From an uncultured Mollicutes bacterium (lineage in GTDB: Bacteria; Bacillota_I; Bacilli_A; Acholeplasmatales; Anaeroplasmataceae): DNA of 49,519 bases. Shown one piece after another: positions 1-8,879 of the stretch. Every line of letters begins with the position of its first letter. The stretch's first letter is position 1. The notes beneath the pieces were generated by a model, which saw nothing but the letters and a program-made list of their open reading frames with translations, searched no databases and was not told the DNA's origin. The DNA is taken from assembly GCA_947174785.1 (NCBI GenBank), contig CAMWKG010000011.1:1-49519 (forward strand), read 5' to 3'. The position numbers and the translations under genes are program-made.

Positions 1-80
1 TTTACTTTATCTTCTCTAATGGAGCAGTTGGAGTAGAAGGAGCTTGGCCTAATGGTAATCTTGATATTACAATATTTTAA
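1..80 (+). CDS. 3' end of an upstream gene (partial), product unknown
   Basis: An open frame (codons from base 3) runs from the window edge to a TAA at 78-80 and encodes about 25 residues rich in G, N and aromatic residues, ending in LDITIF. Such a beta-strand ending is common in secreted carbohydrate-binding proteins, and the gene lies 34 bp before the fructanase, so membership of the same locus is likely. Too little is visible to name the family. Confidence 0.5.
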   Translation, partial: YFIFSNGAVGVEGAWPNGNLDITIF

Positions 81-114
81 GAGTGAAAATTCAATTTAAA
101 AAGGTGGTTTTAAT

Positions 115-3069
115 TTGAAAAAAATAAAGAGTTGTAGAAAGTTGATTCTTGCATCTGCATTTGTAGTAGGACTGACCCTACTTGGGGTAAATGCAGCTGC
201 AAGTAATGAAAAAACAGAATATGGAGAAGCCTATAGAAATCAATTGGCTTATTCAGCAAAAGAAGGCTGGAATAATGATCCAAATGGATTAATCTATGTA
301 AATGATACATATCATATGTATTATCAATATAACTGGAATCAGCAAAATTCTTCAACTGAACTAGTTTGGGGAAATATGAGTTGGGGTCATGCCACCAGTA
401 AGGACTTAGTACATTGGGAAGAACAGCCAGTTGCTATACCAGCATATCAGGGAGAATACAATATGATGTTTTCTGGTAGTGCTGTATATGATGAAAAGAA
501 TTCCAGTGGCTTATTTGAAATGGAAGATGGTACTTTAAAGGATGGTCATGGTATCGTTGCAATTCTGACTCAACCAGCAGATATGCAAAGACAAATTTTA
601 GCCTATAGCTTGGATGAAGGTAATAGCTTCCAAATTTATGGAGAGATTTTATCTGGAAATAACGAAGGTAGTCTTGGGGATGATGAATTCCGTGATCCTA
701 AGGTATTTTGGAGTGAAGCTCATCAAAAGTGGCTTATGGTTGTAGGTGGTGGAGCAATAAGAATGTATGCTTCAACCAACTTGAAGGATTGGGATTATCT
801 TGGTCAAACAGGCTTTTGGGGAGAATGTCCGGATTTATCTTGTTATAAAATAGATGGAAAATTAAAATATGCACTTGTTATGTCTCCTGAGGATAAACCT
901 AATAGTCATAAATTCAATCAAACCTCAAGAGATGAAACTTTCTATCCAGCAGAATATTATACAGTTGGAGAATTAAATGAAGAAGGCTTATTTGTTGCAA
1001 CTCAGCCTTTAAAGCGTTTAAGTGAAGGCTTAGATAGCTATGCCTTCCAGTCCTTTAATAACTCTCCAGATGGTAAAGTATATGGATTAAGCTGGTCAGC
1101 TTGTTGGAAGAATGTTGATAGCTATAAGGAATATAGAAGAACGCATAATGGTGGCTTAACTATTGCATGTGAAATGAATTTAATTCAAGATGCTACTGGG
1201 TATACATTATCACGTAAACCAGTAAGTCAATTTGAAGATTTAAGAAAAGATAAGTTATTAGAATATAATGATGTTCTTAAAAAAGGCGACAATGCCTTAA
1301 AGGATGTTTCTACAGACATTGCAGATTTAGAATTAGAATTTGATTTCAATAATAGTGATGCAAAGGAAGTTCAATTAGAACTTCGTAAGAGTATTGCAGA
1401 AAAAGTAAGGATGACTTACAACAAAGAAACAAAAGAATTTGTTTTTGATAGAACAGAGAGTTCCTTATTAGCTCTAAATACTCCATATTATGATTGGAAA
1501 AATGTAATCTCTGATGTGGATTTAAAGGATGGTAAATTATCCTTAAGAATTTTACTTGACAGAGCGTTTATCAGTGTATTTATCCAAGATGGAAAGCACA
1601 GCTTATTTTCAGCAATCTTCCCTTCAGCTATTTCAAATGGTATGAGTTTAAAGGCAGATGCAGATGTATCCATAAAAGCTAACGCTTGGAAAATGGAAAG
1701 TATTTATGGAGATGTTTCTGCAGAAGAAGAAGTTGTTTTAACAACACATAAATTAGATTTAACTGTAAATCAAATGAAGAAGATTGTGACATCTTCATTT
1801 GCAAAGGATATTGATGTGGTTTATTCCATTAGTGAAGGAGCAGATTTCATAGAATTATATCAGGATGGAAATGTTGCTTTAGTAAAAGGAATAAAGCAAG
1901 GATCAGCAAAAATTTTAGCAAACAATGAAGTGATTGATATTTATGTTTATAAATCAGGCTTAGTAAGTGATATTTCTTATACCTCTTCATTATTTGGCTA
2001 TTCCTATGAAACTGATAAGGGATTGGTTTTAGATTATACAGGCGATGCGTTTTTATTCAGTAATCAAAGAGTAGATGATTTTACTTATAGTGCTTCAATA
2101 GAGGCAAATGAATCAGGACAAGCAGCCGGCTTATTATTTGGATTAAGTGAAAACTTCCATGATTATGTTGTTGCAACTGTTGATTTCAAAGATAACTTAG
2201 TTAAGCTTTGGCGTGCTGGTGTCGGAGATTTAAAAGTTGCAGAATATGATTTTAAGGAAAGTAAAAAATGTAAGCTTTCTGTAACAGCTGAAAATAAAAC
2301 AATCCAAGTGAAAATAAATGATGAGGAAAACCCAGTTTTATATTATTTACTTGAGGATTATGCTGGTGGTCAGCTTGGACTTAATGTTTATAACTCTTCA
2401 ACTATATTTAATCATATAGAATTAACTCAAGAAAAAGAAATTTTATTTGATGGAGATAAATCAGTAGAAATCAGTGTTCTTGATTCAATTGAAAAGGTTA
2501 TTAATATAACAGATCATAGTTATCGTTTAACTGAAGCAGATTATACTTTTGAAAATGGTGTATTAACCCTATCAAAAAATTATCTGCATACATTGAAATC
2601 AGATACAGAATATATTTTTAGAATTGTAACATCCTCTAGTTGGATAGATAAAACCATAAGAATTTCATTTGATGAAGCTCAAGTGGTATCAGAGAAAACA
2701 GAATATTCAAATGAGGATAAAGTCTCATTTACCATTGAAGGTGCAAGCCAAATTAAAGAAGTCTATGTAGATGGAATGCTTGTTAATGATTATACATTAG
2801 ATAATAATGTTTTAACCTTATCCGAAGAATTAATTTCTTCCTTAGTCAGTGGATCACATACTGTGACTATCTATACAGAAAAGGGAAGACCTAGTCAAAA
2901 GTTTAGTATTGTTGAAGTAATTGTGACTGCTCCAGAGGATACAGTAAAGGCAAATCATATTTTCTTCTTTGTAGATATTTCTATATTTGCAGCACTAATC
3001 CTTGGATATGTCGCATTTACAATTTGGCAAAAGAATAAGAAGAATAAAGGAGGCAAGAAGCATGAGTAA
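115..3069 (+). CDS. Membrane-anchored multidomain GH32 fructanase (levanase/inulinase type)
   Basis: A 984-residue secreted glycoside hydrolase predicted to cut fructans or sucrose-type beta-fructosides at the cell surface. All three GH32 acidic motifs are present: WNNDPNG with nucleophile D55, FRDP with D194, and GECP with acid/base E237. Layout: signal peptide about 1-30; five-bladed propeller about 40-365; GH32 C-terminal beta-sandwich to about 555; a Big_2-like Ig domain about 560-620; a concanavalin/LamG-like module about 625-785; two CBM_X2-like Ig modules about 790-945; a C-terminal membrane helix about 953-972 followed by a lysine-rich tail. No LPXTG motif is seen, so anchoring is by the helix. 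The start is TTG at 115 with AAGGTGG at 101-107. It overlaps the following permease by 8 bp. Exact polymer preference (inulin or levan) cannot be read from sequence. Confidence 0.93.
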   Translation: MKKIKSCRKLILASAFVVGLTLLGVNAAASNEKTEYGEAYRNQLAYSAKEGWNNDPNGLIYVNDTYHMYYQYNWNQQNSSTELVWGNMSWGHATSKDLVHWEEQPVAIPAYQGEYNMMFSGSAVYDEKNSSGLFEMEDGTLKDGHGIVAILTQPADMQRQILAYSLDEGNSFQIYGEILSGNNEGSLGDDEFRDPKVFWSEAHQKWLMVVGGGAIRMYASTNLKDWDYLGQTGFWGECPDLSCYKIDGKLKYALVMSPEDKPNSHKFNQTSRDETFYPAEYYTVGELNEEGLFVATQPLKRLSEGLDSYAFQSFNNSPDGKVYGLSWSACWKNVDSYKEYRRTHNGGLTIACEMNLIQDATGYTLSRKPVSQFEDLRKDKLLEYNDVLKKGDNALKDVSTDIADLELEFDFNNSDAKEVQLELRKSIAEKVRMTYNKETKEFVFDRTESSLLALNTPYYDWKNVISDVDLKDGKLSLRILLDRAFISVFIQDGKHSLFSAIFPSAISNGMSLKADADVSIKANAWKMESIYGDVSAEEEVVLTTHKLDLTVNQMKKIVTSSFAKDIDVVYSISEGADFIELYQDGNVALVKGIKQGSAKILANNEVIDIYVYKSGLVSDISYTSSLFGYSYETDKGLVLDYTGDAFLFSNQRVDDFTYSASIEANESGQAAGLLFGLSENFHDYVVATVDFKDNLVKLWRAGVGDLKVAEYDFKESKKCKLSVTAENKTIQVKINDEENPVLYYLLEDYAGGQLGLNVYNSSTIFNHIELTQEKEILFDGDKSVEISVLDSIEKVINITDHSYRLTEADYTFENGVLTLSKNYLHTLKSDTEYIFRIVTSSSWIDKTIRISFDEAQVVSEKTEYSNEDKVSFTIEGASQIKEVYVDGMLVNDYTLDNNVLTLSEELISSLVSGSHTVTIYTEKGRPSQKFSIVEVIVTAPEDTVKANHIFFFVDISIFAALILGYVAFTIWQKNKKNKGGKKHE

Positions 3070-4075
3070 TGATATTTTAGAACTTGAACAAGCGCCTGTT
3101 CTTGAAGAAGAACTAGTAGAAGAATCTAATAATTTATTTATGATGCCTAAAGCCTCTAAATGGGATCAATGGAAAGCGAATTTCAAGAAGAAAGGCTGGA
3201 TTCTATTATTTATTATCCCAGCATTAATTTATATCATTATCTTCTGTTATGCTCCGATGTATGGTATATTAGTAGCCTTCCAAGATTACATACCAGGAGA
3301 TAATATTGTTGGTTCTGCTACGAAATGGGTTGGATTTGAAAATTTCAATACATTCTTTTCCAATCCGAACTTTGGGAAGTATTTCCTAAATACCTTCCTA
3401 CTTTGTATCTTAGGATTTATCGTAGGATTCCCACTTCCAATTATCGTTTCGCTATTATTAAATTCCTTAACGAAGAAGAAAGCGAAAAAGGGATTCCAGA
3501 TTTTGTATTATGCTCCACACTTCATATCTTTAGTTGTTTTAGTAGGTATGATGAAATTAATCTTTGGTTCTGATGGATTGTTAGATCAAATCAGTATTAA
3601 GATGGGTGGAGATGTAAATGGTTTACAATTATTCTTAAATGAGAGTGCCTTCCGTCCATTGTTTATCTTTTCAGGAAACTGGCAAGATTTTGGTTGGTCA
3701 GCTATTATTTACTTAGCAGCGTTGGCAGGAGTAGATCCTACTCTTCATGAGGCTGCAAAGGTAGATGGGGCTTCTCGTTTTAGAAGAATTTTCAGTGTAG
3801 ATTTACCTGCAATTGCACCTACAATAGTTATGCTAATGATTTTATCAGTAGGTAATCTAATGAGCTGTGGTTATGAAAAGGTATTATTGATGCAGACAGG
3901 TGGTAATATCGGTACCAGTGAAATTTTGTCTACTTATGTATATACCTACGGTTTATTAGGTGGACAGTATGGTGTAGGTACTGCAGCCGGTTTATTTAAC
4001 TCAGTAATTAATGTTGCGCTTCTTGTTATTGCAAATACAGTTTCTAAGAAGCTATCTAATCATAGTATGTGGTAG
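3062..4075 (+). CDS. lplB: Carbohydrate ABC importer permease, LplB type
   Basis: A 337-residue inner-membrane subunit of a CUT1-type sugar importer. The start at ATG 3062 has AAAGGAGG just upstream and overlaps the fructanase stop (ATGAGTAA), which indicates translational coupling; an upstream in-frame ATG at 3002 lies inside the preceding gene and has no such site. An acidic cytoplasmic N-terminus of about 45 residues precedes six predicted helices. The EAA loop that contacts the ATPase is seen as EAAKVDGASRFRRI near residue 233. The family (COG4209, LplB/YteP) imports complex oligosaccharides. Its place between a fructanase and a fructosidase makes fructo-oligosaccharides the likely cargo; that substrate is inference. 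Confidence 0.9.
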   Translation: MSNDILELEQAPVLEEELVEESNNLFMMPKASKWDQWKANFKKKGWILLFIIPALIYIIIFCYAPMYGILVAFQDYIPGDNIVGSATKWVGFENFNTFFSNPNFGKYFLNTFLLCILGFIVGFPLPIIVSLLLNSLTKKKAKKGFQILYYAPHFISLVVLVGMMKLIFGSDGLLDQISIKMGGDVNGLQLFLNESAFRPLFIFSGNWQDFGWSAIIYLAALAGVDPTLHEAAKVDGASRFRRIFSVDLPAIAPTIVMLMILSVGNLMSCGYEKVLLMQTGGNIGTSEILSTYVYTYGLLGGQYGVGTAAGLFNSVINVALLVIANTVSKKLSNHSMW

Positions 4076-4088
4076 GAGGTGTAATGAT

Positions 4089-4994
4089 ATGGAAATGGAA
4101 GAAATAAAAGCTTTAAAGAAAAAGAATAAAATTAAAGATAGTAAATCAGATTATGTTTATTATGCCATTTGTTGGTTTATATTGATTCTTTTGGCAATTG
4201 TTGTTATTTATCCCCTATACTATATTGTTATTGCTTCAATCTCAGATCCTGATGCAGTAATGACTGGTGATGTTTGGTTATATCCAGTTAAGATTACGTT
4301 TAGTGGTTATGGAAAATTATTTCAAAGAGATGATATTTGGCGTAGTTATTTTAACACCTTAGTTTATACCTTATTTGGGACATTGTTTAATATTGCATTA
4401 ACAATTCCTGCAGGTTGGGCTTTATCAAGAGATTATTTACCATTTAGGAAGGTCATAATGCCACTTCTTATCATCACAATGTTCTTTGGTGGTGGATTAT
4501 TACCTTATGTAATCATTTGTCGTAGTTTAGGTTTATATCAAAATCCACTTATCTTAATCATTGGTGGTGGAGTAAGTGTTTATAATGTATTTATGTGTAA
4601 ATCCTTCTTTAGTTCAAATGTGCCAAATGAAATGCTTGAGGCAGGACAAATTGATGGTGCCGGTGAAATTAGAATTTTCTTTGATTTAGTATTACCTATT
4701 GCAAAATCTATTATTAGTGTTATGGTATTGTTCTATGCGGTAGGACATTGGAATAACTATATTGATGCATATATATTTAGTATAGAAGAACAATTCTATC
4801 CTCTACAGACCGTTTTAAATGGGTTGTTAGATGCTTCAAGTGGTGGAGAAGGAGATGTTGTATTAGAGTTAATGAGAACTGCTACTCAAATCAAATTCAC
4901 CTCCATTATTATTTCAACCTTACCAATTTTGATTATTTATCCAATGATTGAAAAGCACTTTGGACAAGGTGTTTTAGTTGGATCATTTAAATAA
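4089..4994 (+). CDS. ytcP: Carbohydrate ABC importer permease, YtcP/AraQ type
   Basis: The second 301-residue permease of the importer, partner of the preceding LplB-type subunit. The start is ATG 4089, preceded by TAGGAGGTG that overlaps the stop of the previous gene; the longer frame from 4011 would overlap that gene deeply and is rejected. Six hydrophobic helices are visible, the first at about residues 23-45, and the EAA loop reads EAGQIDGAGEIRIFF near residue 185. The C-terminus ends in GVLVGSFK, typical of YtcP/LplC proteins (COG0395). The gap to the binding protein is 11 bp. The ATPase for this pair is probably the MsmK-like protein at the end of the cluster. Confidence 0.9.
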   Translation: MEMEEIKALKKKNKIKDSKSDYVYYAICWFILILLAIVVIYPLYYIVIASISDPDAVMTGDVWLYPVKITFSGYGKLFQRDDIWRSYFNTLVYTLFGTLFNIALTIPAGWALSRDYLPFRKVIMPLLIITMFFGGGLLPYVIICRSLGLYQNPLILIIGGGVSVYNVFMCKSFFSSNVPNEMLEAGQIDGAGEIRIFFDLVLPIAKSIISVMVLFYAVGHWNNYIDAYIFSIEEQFYPLQTVLNGLLDASSGGEGDVVLELMRTATQIKFTSIIISTLPILIIYPMIEKHFGQGVLVGSFK

Positions 4995-5005
4995 AGGAGG
5001 CCAGC

Positions 5006-6580
5006 ATGAGAAAAATTATAATTTATGTTTCCGTAATATTATTTTGGTTTGTTGGTGTTATCCTTTTCTGTAACCTAGGTAAGAAAAGCTCTAATTCAGA
5101 TGAACATGACTTTACGATTCTTTCTGTAAAGGAAGATGCTGTTAAGGATTATAATAGTATGCCAGTTTTCCAAAAGCTTGCAAAGGAAACAGGAAAAGAT
5201 GTATACTGGGTTTATAATACATCTGTACAATACAGCAATAACCCTGACCCAGTAGGAATTAGTGGAATAGATGCAATCTATCATTCAGGATTTTCTAACC
5301 TAAAGCTTTACAATTATGGAAAGAGAAACCGTATTGTTGCGATTGACAAGTATTTAAAGTCTATGCCTAATTTAAGTAGAATCTTAGAGGAAAGACCAGA
5401 TATAAAAGAAGCATTAACTTCTCCAGATGGGCATATTTATTCTCTTCCAAGAGTTGAGGAAATGGGATTAAAGGCTTATCCAAATATCTTGTTCATTAAT
5501 AAGAAACTTTTAGCAAGTATGATTCAATCTGGTACTATGCCAGTGAAGAGCTTGAAGGAATCTGATTTAGTTGATGGTCTAGATTTATCTAGAAATGAAT
5601 TTAAAGAAATTCTTCGTGTATTTAATAAAATGGATGGAATTGTTCCTCTAAATTTTGTTAGCAATTGCTGGCAAGGAAATGAATCTGATTTGATTGCTTC
5701 CTTCGGTGTTGCAGAAAATAGAGAGCATAAAACGATCATTGATGGCAAGATTACCTTTACAATTACAGAAGAAGCATGGTTTAATGCTATAGTAGAATTA
5801 AATAGTTGGTATAGTGAAGGTTTAATCCGTTCAGCATCCTTTACTCAGGATCAGGATACTTTCCTAGCTAAAGGACAGAATGGTTCATACGGTGCTTTCT
5901 ACTGGTGGGAAAAGGAAACAGTTGTCGCAAATCCTGAGGATTATATTATTGTTCGCCCACTTAAAAATAGTGATGGAAATCGCTATGTAGGTGTAAGTAA
6001 TGAGCTTGAAGTTGAGAAGGGAGCTTGTGTTATTTTAGATAGTTGTGCAGATAAAGCAGGACTATTAGCTTACTTTGATAAATTCTTTGAGCCAGAATAT
6101 TCAGCTCAATTGAATTATGGTTCTATAGAATCAGGAGCTTTTAAAAGTGAAAAGGTAGATAATAAGCTTATCCCTAACGATGATCATGGTGTTCAAAGTG
6201 CAGATGATTTCCGTATGAAAAATGCACCATATGGAGTAGTTTATCTTACTCAAAATGAATGGGATAATTCAATACAAATGGAGTCTCGTGCTCAACTTAG
6301 ATTAGACCGTTTGAATCAATTTATTAAACCTTATAGCTATAATGGTGCTATTGGAATTCCTAATTTGAATTATACTGAAGAGGAATTAAATCAATTAAAT
6401 GTAAGTGAATCCTCATTAGGAAATAATATTTTAAATTGGATGACAAAAAGTATTACAAAAGAAAAACCAACAAAAGAAAGTTGGGAAAAATTCCTTTCAA
6501 ATAATAAAGCAGCAATTGATACGATATTAAAAATAAATCAAGATGCTTATGATCGTTATTTAGAAGCAATTAAAAAATAA
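5006..6580 (+). CDS. Extracellular solute-binding protein of the sugar importer, membrane-anchored
   Basis: A 524-residue binding protein in the position occupied by LplA in similar clusters. It has an N-terminal hydrophobic segment at residues 4-23 and a long alpha/beta region with SBP-like features such as IYSLPRVEEMG and KLLASMIQSG. Residue C22 is preceded by ILF, which does not fit a lipobox, so the protein is more likely held by an uncleaved membrane helix than by lipidation. The start at 5006 follows AAAGGAGG. It should deliver oligosaccharides to the two permeases encoded immediately upstream. Family membership rests on context plus overall appearance; cargo is inferred from the fructan context. 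Confidence 0.82.
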   Translation: MRKIIIYVSVILFWFVGVILFCNLGKKSSNSDEHDFTILSVKEDAVKDYNSMPVFQKLAKETGKDVYWVYNTSVQYSNNPDPVGISGIDAIYHSGFSNLKLYNYGKRNRIVAIDKYLKSMPNLSRILEERPDIKEALTSPDGHIYSLPRVEEMGLKAYPNILFINKKLLASMIQSGTMPVKSLKESDLVDGLDLSRNEFKEILRVFNKMDGIVPLNFVSNCWQGNESDLIASFGVAENREHKTIIDGKITFTITEEAWFNAIVELNSWYSEGLIRSASFTQDQDTFLAKGQNGSYGAFYWWEKETVVANPEDYIIVRPLKNSDGNRYVGVSNELEVEKGACVILDSCADKAGLLAYFDKFFEPEYSAQLNYGSIESGAFKSEKVDNKLIPNDDHGVQSADDFRMKNAPYGVVYLTQNEWDNSIQMESRAQLRLDRLNQFIKPYSYNGAIGIPNLNYTEEELNQLNVSESSLGNNILNWMTKSITKEKPTKESWEKFLSNNKAAIDTILKINQDAYDRYLEAIKK

Positions 6581-6599
6581 AAGAACAGGAGGGATAAAT

Positions 6600-7244
6600 G
6601 TGAAATTACAAATATTTGGTGATTATGTTTTAGAATTTTTCGTTGTTACAATTCTATTGATATTATCGTTAGCTTTAGTTATTCCTTTTATCCCAATGGT
6701 TGTAGGAGTTACTGGATATTTTAAAAGAGACATAAACTCTCGTAGATTCAAGGATATATTTAGTACAATGAAAGAAAATTGGAAAATATTAATTTTCTAT
6801 ACAGTATTTCAATTGATTATTCTTGTTGCTTCTATTTTAAATATCTTTTACTTTAACAGTCATTTAGAAACCAAGTTTTACTTCATATTAATTGTCAGCT
6901 ATATTGCTTTAATTATAGGAATCTTTTACTTGATTACAGCTCCGACAATTATAGTGAATATGAATGTTACTTTTAGACAATTATTGTATAACGGATTTAT
7001 GCTTTTAATGGGAAATTTGAAAAATACAATCTTTGCTTTAGTGTTAGCTGCTTTGGTTGTGGTTCTTATATTGTATTTCCCATATGTAATACCTTTAATG
7101 TTTTATTTTGTAACTCTAGTGAGTCAAAAATTAATGTCAGAAAATTTTTTAAGACTTAAGGCAAAAGCCTTAGGCGTTCGTGTTGAGGATTTAAGAAAAG
7201 AATCCGAAGAAGATGAATTTTTATCTGAAATAGATAATCAATGA
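6600..7244 (+). CDS. YesL/DUF624-like membrane protein
   Basis: A 214-residue protein with about five membrane helices (roughly residues 9-35, 58-80, 88-115, 140-160 and 165-180) and a charged C-terminal tail rich in E and D. It starts at GTG 6600, preceded by AGGAGGGATAA. DUF624 proteins such as YesL are usually encoded beside LplABC-type sugar importers, which is exactly this position; their molecular role is not established. It overlaps the next reading region at the stop codon, so it is part of the same transcript. An alternative would be an unrelated small integral membrane protein. Confidence 0.72.
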   Translation: MKLQIFGDYVLEFFVVTILLILSLALVIPFIPMVVGVTGYFKRDINSRRFKDIFSTMKENWKILIFYTVFQLIILVASILNIFYFNSHLETKFYFILIVSYIALIIGIFYLITAPTIIVNMNVTFRQLLYNGFMLLMGNLKNTIFALVLAALVVVLILYFPYVIPLMFYFVTLVSQKLMSENFLRLKAKALGVRVEDLRKESEEDEFLSEIDNQ

Positions 7245-7258
7245 TGAGGAGAATGAAG

Positions 7259-8878
7259 ATGAAAAAGAAATTAGGTTTAATCCCTTTTATAAGTCTCCTT
7301 TTATTGGTAGGCTGTAAAAGTACGAAAATAGATACAGCGCCAGTAATAGAAGGAACGGCGGGTATAGAGTGTGTTGTTAATAGCACAGTGGACTTGTTAA
7401 GTGGTGTGATTGCCTATGATGAAGAAGATGGGGATATCACTGAAAAAATGGAAATATCTATCGCACCTTATGTGAATGTTTGGAATGGATATGCTATTTT
7501 TGATCAAGCGGGAAATTATAAGGTAAGCTATGAAGTACTAGATAGTAAAGGAAATACTGCCAAGAAAACTGCTGATATTTCTGTTATAGATAGAGAAGTT
7601 TATCTTGACTTCGCTGCTGCAAATGGATTCTATACTTCTGTATCAGGACATGCAGTTTTAGAAAAAGGTGGTATGTATAACAATACATATTCTATTGTTG
7701 CTAATAAGTGTGAGGTTGCAGAAGATGTTTCCTTGAACCGAGTTTATACATTGGATAAAGGATATGAATATACGTTTAGATATTTCTTATCTTCAGAAAC
7801 TGCAGGTAGAATTCGTATTTTAGTGGATGGAGAGCTTGCAGATGAAAGAAATATCGTTGCTGGAGAAAACACAGTAGAATTTAAATATAAAACAATCTCT
7901 AAGGATTCAGCTACAGTTTCATTATTGTTGGGTGGATTAGGAGAGTGTGTTCAATGTGAGTTTACAGGTGCTGAAGTTGAAAGACCTCAGGAAACAGGCT
8001 ATGAAGAACAATTGAATGGTTTTACTGTTGAAGGAAGATTTGATGGTACAAAGGGAAATGCCTTTAAGGTTGCTGGAACAGAGGCAGCCACATTAGAGAT
8101 TACAGAGGCTTCATCAGCTATATGGCGTGGCGGAATGTTCCTTCGTACAAACATTGCTATGGAAATTGGAAAGGAATATGTTGTTTCCTTTGATATTGAA
8201 AGAAAAGAACTAGAAAACTGTGAGGTTGTCCTTCAAAATCAACAATGGGATGAGAAAAAATTTGATACTATTTTTGTTGAAGATGCAGAGCATAAAACAC
8301 ACCATGCAGTTACCTATAGAGTAACAGAAGAAAATAGAGGAGAGTTATGGTTATATGTTCAATCAGGAACAAATGTTAATGAGATAACACTTTCAAATCT
8401 AAGTGTTCAGCTTCGTTTAGATTCCTTGAAAAGAGAATACTTAACTTTATCTGATTTCACAAATGCAAATGATGGATTTAACTGTAAGTTTGAAAGCTTT
8501 GCAGGAGGATTTAAATATACTATTGAATCCTTTGCAGATACAGATTGGATGCAAAAGGTTACTAGTCCAGAATTCTATATTGATGGAAGTGGTAGAAACT
8601 ACATCATAACCTTTAAAGCAAAAGCTTCTGCCCCAACTGAAGTTGTTTTTGCAGCTCCTATTGCAGGCGGTTGGGATCCAACATGGATATGGTCAAAATT
8701 TACTATTGGTGTTGAAGAGAGCGTCTATACCTTTGTCGGTAATGCAGATGGTGGAGATCGTAACAATGTTTTTGTTTGGCAGTTTGGTTCAACAAAAAAT
8801 CAAAGATATAAAAATGTCACTATAGAGATTAGTGATATTAAAATCTCTTATAAAAATAGTGCATATGATGGTGATTAA
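7259..8878 (+). CDS. Carbohydrate-binding surface lipoprotein (Ig-like plus CBM4/9-like modules)
   Basis: A 539-residue lipoprotein with lipobox LVGC (Cys at about residue 19). After it comes a DUF5011-type Ig-like domain at about residues 25-95, with DEEDGDIT and GNYKVSYEVLDSKGN signatures, then three beta-sandwich modules of CBM4/9 appearance, about 98-240, 245-385 and 390-539. No hydrolase motif is seen, so it probably binds fructan and holds it near the surface enzymes. The start chosen is ATG 7259 with GAGGAG at 7246-7251; ATGs at 7241, 7244 and 7253 lie before, within or too close to that site. Assignment of the modules to CBM4/9 is by eye and only moderately certain. Confidence 0.75.
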   Translation: MKKKLGLIPFISLLLLVGCKSTKIDTAPVIEGTAGIECVVNSTVDLLSGVIAYDEEDGDITEKMEISIAPYVNVWNGYAIFDQAGNYKVSYEVLDSKGNTAKKTADISVIDREVYLDFAAANGFYTSVSGHAVLEKGGMYNNTYSIVANKCEVAEDVSLNRVYTLDKGYEYTFRYFLSSETAGRIRILVDGELADERNIVAGENTVEFKYKTISKDSATVSLLLGGLGECVQCEFTGAEVERPQETGYEEQLNGFTVEGRFDGTKGNAFKVAGTEAATLEITEASSAIWRGGMFLRTNIAMEIGKEYVVSFDIERKELENCEVVLQNQQWDEKKFDTIFVEDAEHKTHHAVTYRVTEENRGELWLYVQSGTNVNEITLSNLSVQLRLDSLKREYLTLSDFTNANDGFNCKFESFAGGFKYTIESFADTDWMQKVTSPEFYIDGSGRNYIITFKAKASAPTEVVFAAPIAGGWDPTWIWSKFTIGVEESVYTFVGNADGGDRNNVFVWQFGSTKNQRYKNVTIEISDIKISYKNSAYDGD

Positions 8879-8879
8879 G

